From: Novosphingobium kaempferiae
GTDB taxonomy: Bacteria; Pseudomonadota; Alphaproteobacteria; Sphingomonadales; Sphingomonadaceae
Direction of reading: 5' to 3'
DNA length: 64,000 nt
Assembly: GCF_021227995.1 (NCBI RefSeq)
Contig: NZ_CP089301.1
Location: 2,170,001-2,234,000, forward strand
The notes below the pieces were generated by a model that saw only the letters and a list, made by a program, of their open reading frames with translations, did not search any database and had not been told where the DNA came from. This document shows positions 41,959-49,922 of this stretch, in pieces. The number at the start of each line of letters is the position of its first letter. The stretch's first letter is position 1. The translations under genes and the position numbers were made by a program.

Positions 41959-42645
41959 TCAGCCGCGCGTGTCGAGGTAGGACAGGATCACAGCGCGGTT
42001 CTGCCGATTCGCCTCGAACCGCGTCAGTTCCGCATCGTTCGCGAGGATCGCCGCGATGATCCGCGCGCGCCCATCGCGCCAGGCGGCCCCGTCGTCGTCG
42101 AACACCTTGAGGCGTGGCGCGGTGTGCGCGGTCGAGTAGTGGAGCGTCACCCGCGTCAGCATCTCGAACAGCGGGCGGCGGACCATGCGGAACAGCAGTT
42201 CCTGGAACTCCATCTCGAAGCGGCCACAGTCCATCATCGTGACGCAGCCCGGCAGCCGCTCCGCCAGCGTTGCGAGCCGCGCCCGCAGCCCCGCGTCGGT
42301 GCAGCGCGCGGCGGCGGTCGCCAGTTCGTTGAACAGCAGCGACGTCATGTCCAGCGCCTCCTCGTAGGACGTGGGGTTCATGCGCATGTAGGCGTGCAGG
42401 CCGCGTTCCAGCGCCGCCGCATCGGGCCGCGCGCCGTAGTAGCCGCCGCCCGGACCGCGCCGCACTTCCAGCAGTCCTTCATGCTCCAGCACCCGCGCGA
42501 CCTGCTGGAGCGTGACGATCCCCACCTCCAGCGAGCGCGCCAGTTCGTGCAGCGAACCGATCCGCTCCCCCTCCGGCACCGCGAAGATCCGCTCGCGCAG
42601 GGCCTCGGTGGTGCGGACGATCAGGCTGGCCTTCTTCCCGGTCAT
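41959..42645 (-). CDS. GntR-family (FadR-type) transcriptional regulator
   Basis: 228 residues from ATG 42645. N-terminal winged helix (LHELARSLEVGIVTLQQVARVLEHEGLLEVRRGPGGG, residues about 34-70) and an all-helical C-terminal FCD-like ligand domain (TSYEEALDMTSLLFNELATAAA). Such regulators usually repress adjacent catabolic genes until a pathway intermediate binds. It is divergent from the ALDH operon, and two perfect dyads lie in the gap. A TATAAT at 42655-42660 would start transcription within a few bases of the ATG, so a nearly leaderless message is possible. Confidence 0.88.
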   Translation of the reverse strand: MTGKKASLIVRTTEALRERIFAVPEGERIGSLHELARSLEVGIVTLQQVARVLEHEGLLEVRRGPGGGYYGARPDAAALERGLHAYMRMNPTSYEEALDMTSLLFNELATAAARCTDAGLRARLATLAERLPGCVTMMDCGRFEMEFQELLFRMVRRPLFEMLTRVTLHYSTAHTAPRLKVFDDDGAAWRDGRARIIAAILANDAELTRFEANRQNRAVILSYLDTRG

Positions 42646-42681
42646 AGGTGATCTCAATTATAGGCATATTATTTGATTTCA

Positions 42682-42698
42682 GCGTCGATTATCGACGC
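42682..42698. promoter_or_regulatory. Candidate GntR operator 1
   Basis: Perfect dyad GCGTCGAT-T-ATCGACGC in the gntR/ALDH gap, 37 bp upstream of gntR. Size and symmetry fit a FadR/GntR-type dimer site. Confidence 0.55.
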
Positions 42699-42704
42699 AT
42701 TTTC

Positions 42705-42726
42705 GGTCAATTCAAGTCAATTGACC
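42705..42726. promoter_or_regulatory. Candidate GntR operator 2
   Basis: Perfect 8-bp arms GGTCAATT and AATTGACC with a 6-bp spacer, 6 bp from operator 1 and 75 bp upstream of the ALDH start. The right arm contains TTGACC, which could be a -35 element for the operon (ATAGCC 17 bp on is a poor -10), so binding would block it. Confidence 0.55.
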
Positions 42727-42800
42727 GCCTGTATATCGCCGCGATAGCCTTCCCTCCATCGAACGGCGCGCCAGTCGCCGCTGGAGAGGAGAGCAGTCCC

Positions 42801-44267
42801 ATGGGCTTCCGTCTGCCCGACGTATCCCTGCCCGAATTCGCGCACCTGATCGGCGAGAGCGCCGAGGCGTCAGGGTCCGGCGAGGTCTTCGCGCACGTCT
42901 ATCCCGGCAGCGGCGAAGTGACGCGCGAGATCGGGCTGGCGAATGCCGCCGACGTCGATCGCGCGGTCGCCGCCGCCCGCGCCGCGCAACCCGCATGGCG
43001 CGCGATGCCCGGCGACAAGCGCCGCGACCTGATGCTGCGCCTCGCAACCGTGATAGAGGAACGCGCCGCCGAAATGTCCCCGCTGCTCAGCGCGGAGAAC
43101 GGCTCGATCCTGCTGGCGGGCCCGCACATGAGCGCGGATGCGGCGCAGAAGTTCCGCTACTTCGCGGGCTGGGCGGACAAGCTGGAAGGCCGCACGGTGC
43201 CGACCTGGGGCGGGCCTGCGCACGACTACGTGACTTACGAACCCTACGGCACCGTGGGCATCATCGTGCCGTGGAACGGCCCGCTGTTCGCCGCGACGAT
43301 GGTCATGGCTCCGGCGCTGGCGGCAGGCAACTGCGTGGTGCTGAAAGCGCCCGAGACGGCACCGTGGTCGATCATGAAGCTGGTAGACCTGATCCGCCAG
43401 GCGGGCTTTCCGCCCGGCGTGGTCAACCTCGTCACCGGTGGCGCGGACGTGGGCGCGGCGATGGTCGAGCATCCCGGCATCGACAAGATCGAATTCATCG
43501 GCAGCGGCGCGACCGCGAAGAAGATCCTCGCCAGCGCGGCGCAGTCGCTCAAGCCCGTCGGCCTCGAACTCGGCGGCAAGTCGGCGGTGCTGGTCTTCGC
43601 CGACGCGGACCTTCAGGCGGCGGCGAAGCGCGGGCTTTCGGGCGCGGTCAGCGCCAACGGACAGGGCTGCGTCAACGGCACCCGCCTGCTGGTCGAGCGC
43701 GCGATCTACGAGCCCTACGTCGAGATGCTGAAGGCCATGGCGGCGCATGTGAAGGTGGGCGACCCCTTCGCGATGGACACGATCATGGGGCCGGTCATCT
43801 CCGAGGCCGCGCTCGATCGCATTCACGGCATGGTCGCACGCGGCGCGGCGGACGGCGGGCGCGTCGTCTGCGGGGGCGAGCGGATCGGCGGAGACCACGC
43901 CGGGGGCACGTTCTACCCCATCACCATCCTCGCCGACGTGGCGCAGGACGCCGAGATCGCCCGCAACGAGGTGTTCGGCCCGGTCCTCGTCGTCACCCCG
44001 TTCGACAGCGAGGAGGAGGCCGTCGCGCTCGCCAACGGGACCGACTACGGGCTCGGCGCCTATGTCCACACCACCAGCCTGACCCGCGCCCACCGCGTCG
44101 CCGGGCAGATGATGGCGGGGCAGGTGCAGGTCAACGGATCGGGTGAGGCGATGACGCCCTGCGTCCCCTTCGGCGGCATGAAGCATTCCGGCCACGGTCG
44201 CCTCGGCGGGATCGAGGGGCTGCGCGAATTCCAGCAGGTGCGCAACGTGTGGATCAACCTGCAATGA
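42801..44267 (+). CDS. Aldehyde dehydrogenase
   Basis: 488 residues from ATG 42801 with GGAGAGGAGAG upstream. NAD(P)-dependent ALDH: PWNGPLFAATMVMAPALAAGN, KAPETAPWS, FIGSGATAKKI, the catalytic Glu in LELGGKSAVLVFAD, the catalytic Cys in NGQGCVNGTRLLVE and EVFGPVLVVTPFD. It oxidises an aldehyde to a carboxylic acid in the cytoplasm. First gene of a five-gene set; the other members (CMD-like, beta-hydroxyacid dehydrogenase-like, two SDRs) suggest breakdown of an alicyclic or aromatic compound. Not closely assignable to a named substrate class. Confidence 0.93.
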   Translation: MGFRLPDVSLPEFAHLIGESAEASGSGEVFAHVYPGSGEVTREIGLANAADVDRAVAAARAAQPAWRAMPGDKRRDLMLRLATVIEERAAEMSPLLSAENGSILLAGPHMSADAAQKFRYFAGWADKLEGRTVPTWGGPAHDYVTYEPYGTVGIIVPWNGPLFAATMVMAPALAAGNCVVLKAPETAPWSIMKLVDLIRQAGFPPGVVNLVTGGADVGAAMVEHPGIDKIEFIGSGATAKKILASAAQSLKPVGLELGGKSAVLVFADADLQAAAKRGLSGAVSANGQGCVNGTRLLVERAIYEPYVEMLKAMAAHVKVGDPFAMDTIMGPVISEAALDRIHGMVARGAADGGRVVCGGERIGGDHAGGTFYPITILADVAQDAEIARNEVFGPVLVVTPFDSEEEAVALANGTDYGLGAYVHTTSLTRAHRVAGQMMAGQVQVNGSGEAMTPCVPFGGMKHSGHGRLGGIEGLREFQQVRNVWINLQ

Positions 44268-45046
44268 GCCTGCTCGACCCGCAGGAGCGCAGCGCCACCG
44301 GCCTCGCCACGCAGGCGGAAGTGACGGGCCGCCAAGCCGCCGCGCCGACGACGCTGCTGGAGGAATCGTGGCGCGACTTCGTCTTCGCCGAAGTCTGGAC
44401 GCGCCCCGGCCTGCCGCGCCGTCCGCGCTTCCTCGTCGCCATCGCTTCCGCCGCGACCTGCGGCCTGAGCGATACGCAGATCGACGACTTCGTGCGCGGT
44501 GCGCTGACCACCGGGGCGCTGACGCTGGCGGAACTGCGCGAAGCGGCGCTGCACCTTGCGGTCTACTCGGGTTGGGGCAACGGCGGCAGGCTGGACCGCG
44601 CGGTGACGCGCGTCGCCGACGAACTCGGCCTGCCGCCCGCCGAAGTCCCGCCGATCCGCGCCGCGCCGTGGGACGCGCAGGAGCGCAACGACAGCGGCCA
44701 TGCCGAATTCGCCAAGGTCATGACCTTCCCGCCCGGGCCGCCCAGTTCGCCCTACCTCGTCGGCATCAACAACTTCGTGTTCGGCGAGATGTGGTGCCGC
44801 CGGGGTCTCGACGAGCCCTCACGCCGCTGGATCACGCTGGTCGGCGTGTGCGAGTCCGGCGCCGACATCCCGATCCGCAGCCACATCCACGCCGCCATGG
44901 CGAGCGGCAACTGCGCGCCGGAGGAGATGCTGGAATTCGTCCTCCAGTACGGCACCCACGCGGGCTGGCCCAAGGCATCGCGCATCAACGGCGTGGTGAT
45001 CGAGATGATCGGCAAGGTGGAGAAAGGACTTCCCTGGCATGGCTGA
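44264..45046 (+). CDS. Carboxymuconolactone-decarboxylase-like protein with duplicated domain
   Basis: 260 residues from ATG 44264 overlapping the ALDH stop. Two CMD repeats: the first about 25-130 (RFLVAIASAATCGLSDTQI, ELREAALHLAVYSGWGNG), the second about 150-255 (SRRWITLVGVCESGADIPIRSHI, EEMLEFVLQYGTHAGWP). Standard CMD proteins are about 130 residues with one domain. The second copy keeps a His in the helix (RSHIHAAM) while the first has DDFVRGAL without it, so one half may be structural. The protein lacks the CxxC of AhpD, so it is PcaC-like. The reaction (decarboxylation or lactone handling) is unproven. Confidence 0.83.
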   Translation: MSLLDPQERSATGLATQAEVTGRQAAAPTTLLEESWRDFVFAEVWTRPGLPRRPRFLVAIASAATCGLSDTQIDDFVRGALTTGALTLAELREAALHLAVYSGWGNGGRLDRAVTRVADELGLPPAEVPPIRAAPWDAQERNDSGHAEFAKVMTFPPGPPSSPYLVGINNFVFGEMWCRRGLDEPSRRWITLVGVCESGADIPIRSHIHAAMASGNCAPEEMLEFVLQYGTHAGWPKASRINGVVIEMIGKVEKGLPWHG

Positions 45047-45839
45047 TGTGGGTTTCATCGGCCTCGGCTCGCAGGGCGCGCCGATCGCGGTGCGGATGAT
45101 GGCGGGCAATCGGCTGACCGTGTGGGCGCGGCGGCCCGAGGCGCTCGCCCCGTTCGTGGACAAGGGCGCACAGGCGGCGACCACGGTCGAGGAACTGGGC
45201 GTCGCTTGCGATCATGTCGGCGTCTGCGTGGTCAACGACGCGGACGTGGTGGAGGTCTGCGACCGGCTGATCCCGGCGATGCGCCCCGGCAGCGTGCTCG
45301 CGATCCACTCGACGATCCTGCCCGAGACCTGCGAGGCGCTGGCCGAACGGGCGGCGGAGCGCGGCGTGCTGCTGCTCGATGCGCCCGTCAGCGGCGGCAG
45401 TCCCGCGGCGGAGGCGGGCACGCTGACGGTGATGTGCGGCGGCTCGGACGTGGCGTTCGCGCAGGCGCTGCCGGTGTTGCGGACCTTCGGCGCGAAGATC
45501 GTCCTGCTCGGCCCGGCCGGGGCGGGGCAGCGGGCCAAGATCGTCAACAACGCGCTGCTCGCCGCCAACATGGGCCTAGCCCACAGCGCGCTCGGCATCG
45601 CGGAGGGCATCGGCGTGGACCGCGCCGCGCTGGCCGACCTCATCCAGCATTCGAGCGGGCGCAGCTTCGGGTTCGAGGTCGTCGCCCGCCTGCCCGCCCC
45701 GCCCGCCTTCGCGCATGGCGCGGCGCTGCTGTTCAAGGACGTCGGCCTGCTCGGCGCGATTTCGCATCCCGACAACCCGCTAGCCGTCGCGGCGATGCCG
45801 TTCCTCGACGCGACCGGCGTGACACAGGAGAAGCCATGA
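45039..45839 (+). CDS. Beta-hydroxyacid dehydrogenase family protein (3-hydroxyisobutyrate dehydrogenase-like)
   Basis: 266 residues, slightly short for the family (about 290). N-terminal Rossmann fold with GFIGLGSQGAPIAVRMM, the substrate-binding stretch LLDAPVSGGSPAAEAGTL and the catalytic lysine region GQRAKIVNNALLAANM at about 165. Family members oxidise beta-hydroxyacids with NAD(P); others reduce imines or succinic semialdehyde. Overlaps the CMD-like gene by eight bases, so it is translated with it. The short C-terminal helical domain is intact but trimmed. Confidence 0.88.
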   Translation: MADVGFIGLGSQGAPIAVRMMAGNRLTVWARRPEALAPFVDKGAQAATTVEELGVACDHVGVCVVNDADVVEVCDRLIPAMRPGSVLAIHSTILPETCEALAERAAERGVLLLDAPVSGGSPAAEAGTLTVMCGGSDVAFAQALPVLRTFGAKIVLLGPAGAGQRAKIVNNALLAANMGLAHSALGIAEGIGVDRAALADLIQHSSGRSFGFEVVARLPAPPAFAHGAALLFKDVGLLGAISHPDNPLAVAAMPFLDATGVTQEKP

Positions 45840-46591
45840 TCTTCGAGAACCTCAACCTCACCGGCAAGGTCGCGCTGGTCACGGGCGCGGCGTCCGGCCT
45901 TGGCCGGGCGGTGGCGCTGAAGCTGGGCGCGGAAGGCGCGAAGCTGTGGCTGGTGGACGTCGACGCCGCGGGCCTTGCCGAAACGGTCGCGATGGCCGGA
46001 ACCGATGCGCGAAGCGAAGTCGCCGACCTCTCCGACCCCGCCGCCTGCCATGCCACGGTGACGAAGGCGGTCGCGGCATTCGGGCGGCTCGACGCGCTGT
46101 GCAACGTCGCGGGGCTGATCTACCTCGCCAACACGCCCGAGATGCCGCGCGAGCGGTACGAGCGGACCATCGACGTCAACCTCAACGCGCCGTTCTTCCT
46201 TTCCCAGGCGGCGATCCCGCACCTGCTGGAAACGAACGGCGCGATCGTCAACGTCGCCTCCTGCGCGTCCTACATCGGCGAGGCCTACGCCGCCGCCTAC
46301 TGCGCGAGCAAGTGGGGCCTCGTCGGCATGACCAAGGCGCTGGCGATGGAATTCCAGAAGAAGCCCATCCGCATCAACGCCGTCGCGCCGGGCGGCATGA
46401 TGACCAACATCGCGGCGAACTACGTGCCCCCCGAAGGGTGCGACTTCGAACTGCTCAAGCGCTTTTCCGGCATGCGCGGCGTAGTGGAGGTGGCGGACGT
46501 CGCCGACATGATCGTCCTCCTCGCCTCCGATGCCGGGCGCGGCTTCCACGGGGCATGCCTCTCGCTCGACGCGGGCATCACGGCGGGATGA
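45836..46591 (+). CDS. SDR-family oxidoreductase
   Basis: 251 residues from ATG 45836, overlapping the previous stop by four bases. Motifs: LVTGAASGLGRAVALKL, LVDVDAAG (NAD-type Asp), LCNVAGLIYL in place of NNAG, NVASCASYIGEAYAAAYCASK and GFHGACLSLDAGITAG. Fourth gene of the ALDH operon. It probably oxidises a hydroxyl to the ketone that precedes cleavage, or reduces the reverse. Confidence 0.89.
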   Translation: MIFENLNLTGKVALVTGAASGLGRAVALKLGAEGAKLWLVDVDAAGLAETVAMAGTDARSEVADLSDPAACHATVTKAVAAFGRLDALCNVAGLIYLANTPEMPRERYERTIDVNLNAPFFLSQAAIPHLLETNGAIVNVASCASYIGEAYAAAYCASKWGLVGMTKALAMEFQKKPIRINAVAPGGMMTNIAANYVPPEGCDFELLKRFSGMRGVVEVADVADMIVLLASDAGRGFHGACLSLDAGITAG

Positions 46592-46600
46592 TCCCTTTTC

Positions 46601-46697
46601 CCGTCATCCCCGCGCAGGCGGGGATCCATCTCGCGGTCCATCGCCCGGCTCCATGGGCGAGCGCGGGAGATGGGTTCCCGCCTTCGCGGGAATGACG
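46601..46697. repeat. Palindromic intergenic repeat, family B
   Basis: Arms CCGTCATCCCCGCGCAGGCG and CGCCTTCGCGGGAATGACGG, imperfectly matched, with inner ATCC/GGTT segments and a GGGCG-containing centre. It interrupts the operon between the two SDR genes. Confidence 0.82.
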
Positions 46698-46723
46698 GAG
46701 TGTTATTGGAAGGACCACGAACG

Positions 46724-47509
46724 ATGACATTTTCCCTCGATCAGTTCCGCCTCGACGGCAAGGTGGCGGTCGTCACCGGCGCGGGCGGGCGCGGCAATTC
46801 CATCGGGCGCGCCTATGCGCTCGGGCTGGCGCAGGCGGGCGCGGCAGTGGTCGTCGCCGACCTCAACGGTGACGGCGCCGCCGCCGTCGCGGAGGAGATC
46901 GTCGGCAGCGGCGGCAGGGCCGTGGGCGTGCAGATGGACGTGGCCGACGAAGCCTCGACGCTGGCGATGGGCGCGGCGGCGGTGGAGGCGTTCGGCGGGG
47001 TCGACGTGCTCGTCAACAACGCCGCGCTGATGGTCGACATCAGCTACGACAACTGCGAGACGGTGAGCCTCGACGCATGGAACCGAGCCTTCGCGGTGAA
47101 CCTCAACGGCGCGCTGCTCTGCGCGCGGGCGGTGATCCCGTCGATGCGCGAGCGGGGCGGCGGACGCATCCTCAACCAGACCAGCGGCGGCGCGTTCCCG
47201 GCAACGGGGCTCTACGGGATTTCCAAGCTGGCGCTGGTGGGCCTGACGACGACGCTCGCCAAGCAGCTCGGCAAGGACAACATCACCTGCAACGCCATCG
47301 CCCCAGGCAACGTCAAGTCGGACGCGGGCAAGCTGCTGGTGCCGGACGATTCCCCGTTCATCAGGTTCCTCGACATGACCTGCGCGCTGCGATCGCGGGG
47401 CGAGCCGGACGAGCTTGTCGGCACGGCGCTGCTGCTGTGTTCGGAAGCGGGGCGGTGGATCACCGGGCAGACGATCCATGTCGATGGGGGCTGGGTGCTG
47501 CGGCCCTAG
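46724..47509 (+). CDS. SDR-family oxidoreductase
   Basis: 261 residues from ATG 46724, preceded by GGAAGGACCACGAACG. Motifs: VTGAGGRGNSIGRAYALGL (long glycine loop), VVADLNGDG, LVNNAALMVDI, NQTSGGAFPATGLYGISK and ITGQTIHVDGGWVLRP. It follows the ALDH operon across a palindromic repeat, which may lower its expression relative to the genes before it. Confidence 0.89.
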   Translation: MTFSLDQFRLDGKVAVVTGAGGRGNSIGRAYALGLAQAGAAVVVADLNGDGAAAVAEEIVGSGGRAVGVQMDVADEASTLAMGAAAVEAFGGVDVLVNNAALMVDISYDNCETVSLDAWNRAFAVNLNGALLCARAVIPSMRERGGGRILNQTSGGAFPATGLYGISKLALVGLTTTLAKQLGKDNITCNAIAPGNVKSDAGKLLVPDDSPFIRFLDMTCALRSRGEPDELVGTALLLCSEAGRWITGQTIHVDGGWVLRP

Positions 47510-47515
47510 TTCAAA

Positions 47516-47544
47516 CGTCGTCCCGGACCCGATCCAGGACGACG
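47516..47544. repeat. Short inverted repeat, half of a family B element
   Basis: CGTCGTCCCGGAC followed closely by ATCCAGGACGACG, a collapsed single-arm version of the 49784-49904 repeat. It lies between convergent SDR and ybdD-like genes and may serve as a transcription end. Confidence 0.55.
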
Positions 47545-47550
47545 ACCGGC

Positions 47551-47724
47551 TCAACAGCACTTCCCCCCGCCCGCGCCGCCGAAGCGCGCCTGTTCCCGGT
47601 TGCGGAAGAACTCCACGCGGGTCATCGGCGTCTTCTCGGGATGATGCTGCGCCATGTGGGCGAGGTACGCCTCGTAAGGCGGCTGCCCCACCATGAGGCG
47701 CAACATCTGGCGCAACATCCTCAT
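47551..47724 (-). CDS. ybdD: YbdD/YjiX-family small protein
   Basis: 57 residues. The sequence MRMLRQMLRLMVGQPPYEAY and the segment HMAQHHPEKTPMTRVEFFRNRE match the small DUF466 proteins that follow cstA or btsT in E. coli and relatives. The function is unknown, though the tight linkage suggests an accessory role for the transporter. The C-terminus GGAGGGKCC is a Gly-rich Cys pair typical of the family. Start ATG 47724 overlaps the cstA stop by four bases, so the two are translationally coupled. Confidence 0.88.
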   Translation of the reverse strand: MRMLRQMLRLMVGQPPYEAYLAHMAQHHPEKTPMTRVEFFRNREQARFGGAGGGKCC

Positions 47725-49778
47725 TCCGCCGGGACCATGTGCACGGCGCTTTCGTTCACCGTCGGCCTGTCTTCGCGCAGCGCCGCAAGGCAGGTGCGCA
47801 CGGTGAAGAACAGCAGCGAGACGACCACCGCGAGGAAGACCAGGCACAGCCCCGCATCGACGCGGTCGTTGAAGACGATGGCCTGCATCTGCGCCATCGA
47901 CTTGGCCGGGGCGAGCACCGTGCCCGCCTCGATCGCCGCGCCGAACTTCGTCGCGTGGGCGAGGAAGCCCACCGCCGGATCGCTCGACAGCAGCTTGAGC
48001 GAACCCGCGCTCAACGTGCATATGAGCAGCCACACGGTCGGGATCACCGTCACCCAGGCGTAGCGCTGCTGCTTCATGCGGAACAGCACCGTGGTCGCCA
48101 GCATCAGCGCGACGGCGGCGAGCATCTGGTTGGAGATGCCGAACACCGGCCACAGCGTATTCACCCCGCCCAGCGGATCGGTGACGCCCTGATAGAGGAA
48201 GAAGCCCCAGCTCAGCACGCACAGCGCCGTCGCCACCACGCCGGGCAGCCACGATGTTCCCGCGCGGAACGAGGGCACCGCAAGGCCGATCAGATCCTGC
48301 AGCATGAAGCGCCCGGCGCGCGTGCCCGCATCGGCGGCGGTGAGGATGAACAGCGCTTCGAACAGGATCGCGAAGTGATACCAGAACGCCTTCATCGCCG
48401 TGCCGCCCGCGACATGGCTGAAGATCTCCGCCATCGCCACCGCCAGTGTCGGTGCGCCGCCGGTGCGCGAGACGATGGTGTGCTCGCCCACGTCGCGCGC
48501 GGTCTGGACGAGGAGGTCGGCCGAGACCGGGAAACCCATCGCGGTCACCGCCTGCGCCGCGCTGGCGGGATCGGTGCCGAGCACGGCGGCGGGGCTGTTC
48601 ATCGCGAAGTAGATGCCCGGATCGAGGATCGAGGCGCCTACGAGGGCCATGATCGCCACGAAGGCCTCCATCAGCATCGCACCGTAGCCGATGAACGGCG
48701 CGTCGGTCTCGCTGCCGATCAGCTTGGGCGTGGTGCCGCTGGCGATCAGCGCGTGGAAGCCGGACACCGCGCCGCAGGCGATGGTGATGAACAGGAACGG
48801 GAACAGCGCGCCCGACCAGGCCGGACCACCGCCGCCCGTGAACTGCGTCAGCGCGGGCATCCGCAGCGGCGGCGCCATGACGACGATGCCGATGGCGAGC
48901 GCGGTGATCGCGCCGATCTTGAGGAAGGTCGACAGGTAGTCGCGCGGGGCCAGCAGCAGCCACACCGGCAGCAGCGAAGCCATCGCGCCGTAGCCGATCA
49001 GGATCCAGCACAGCGTCTGCGGCGTGAAGGTGAAGATCGGCCCCCATACCTCGGACGCGGCGACGTTCTGCCCGAACACGATGGCGGCGATCAGGCCGAT
49101 GAAGCCCAGCACCGAGACTTCGCCGATGCGGCCCGGACGGATCCAGCGGGTGTAGACGCCCATCGCCAGCGCCAGCGGGATCGTCGCGGCGACGGTGAAC
49201 ATGCCCCAGGGGCTCTCCGCCAGAGCGCGCACGACGATCAGGGCCAGCACCGCGAGGATGATGACCATGATGAGGAAAGCCCCCGCCAGCGCGATGGTCC
49301 CCGCGACCGCGCCCATCTCCATGCGCACGAGTTCGCCCAACGACTTGCCGTCGCGCCGCATCGAGATGAACAGGACCATGAAGTCCTGCACCGCGCCCGC
49401 CAGCACGACGCCGAAGATGATCCACAGCGTTCCGGGCAGGTAGCCCATCTGCGCCGCCAGCACCGGCCCGACCAGCGGCCCCGCCCCCGCGATCGCCGCG
49501 AAGTGGTGGCCGAACAGCACGCGCTTGTCGGTGGCGACGTAGTCGAGCCCGTCGGCGCGGTAGAGCGCGGGCGTCGCGCGGCGCGGATCGAGCTGCATGA
49601 CGTGGCGGGCGATGTAGAGCGCATAGTAGCGATAGGCGACGAGGAAGCAGCTCACCGCCGCCACCACGATCCACAGCGCATTGACCGCCTCGCCGCGCGA
49701 CACCGCCAGCACCGCAAGGCAGACCGCCCCGACGATGGCGAGGATGATCCAGGGGATATGCTTCAAGGTACTCTCCAA
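47721..49778 (-). CDS. cstA: CstA-family peptide/pyruvate transporter
   Basis: 685 residues, full length for CstA. Many membrane spans; conserved segments include VATDKRVLFGHHFAAIAGAGPLVGPVLAAQ (residues about 65-95), ISMRRDGKSLGELVRMEMG, GTTPKLIGSETDAPFIGYGAMLMEAFVA and SNQMLAAVALMLATTVLF. CstA and its paralogue BtsT import pyruvate and perhaps peptides, and are induced in carbon starvation in E. coli. Paired with a ybdD-like gene as there. The preceding OPT transporter gene on the same strand makes this a nutrient-import region. Confidence 0.93.
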   Translation of the reverse strand: MESTLKHIPWIILAIVGAVCLAVLAVSRGEAVNALWIVVAAVSCFLVAYRYYALYIARHVMQLDPRRATPALYRADGLDYVATDKRVLFGHHFAAIAGAGPLVGPVLAAQMGYLPGTLWIIFGVVLAGAVQDFMVLFISMRRDGKSLGELVRMEMGAVAGTIALAGAFLIMVIILAVLALIVVRALAESPWGMFTVAATIPLALAMGVYTRWIRPGRIGEVSVLGFIGLIAAIVFGQNVAASEVWGPIFTFTPQTLCWILIGYGAMASLLPVWLLLAPRDYLSTFLKIGAITALAIGIVVMAPPLRMPALTQFTGGGGPAWSGALFPFLFITIACGAVSGFHALIASGTTPKLIGSETDAPFIGYGAMLMEAFVAIMALVGASILDPGIYFAMNSPAAVLGTDPASAAQAVTAMGFPVSADLLVQTARDVGEHTIVSRTGGAPTLAVAMAEIFSHVAGGTAMKAFWYHFAILFEALFILTAADAGTRAGRFMLQDLIGLAVPSFRAGTSWLPGVVATALCVLSWGFFLYQGVTDPLGGVNTLWPVFGISNQMLAAVALMLATTVLFRMKQQRYAWVTVIPTVWLLICTLSAGSLKLLSSDPAVGFLAHATKFGAAIEAGTVLAPAKSMAQMQAIVFNDRVDAGLCLVFLAVVVSLLFFTVRTCLAALREDRPTVNESAVHMVPAE

Positions 49779-49783
49779 TTCGT

Positions 49784-49904
49784 CGTCGTCCCGGACTTGA
49801 TCCGGGACCGCTGGCCGTGACCGGCCTCGCTATCGCGCCGGGCGCCCCGACATCAGGTCTCACCTAAAGACCGCCAGCGGTCCCGGATCAAGTCCGGGAC
49901 GACG
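49784..49904. repeat. Palindromic intergenic repeat, family B (long arms)
   Basis: Two perfect complementary 32-bp arms (49784-49815 and 49873-49904, starting CGTCGTCCCGGACTTGATCC) with a 57-bp centre. The arrangement copies that at 15465-15585, with different arm sequence but the same arm and centre lengths. It lies between cstA and the OPT gene. Confidence 0.88.
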
Positions 49905-49922
49905 AAGCGCTTTACTGCGGCT

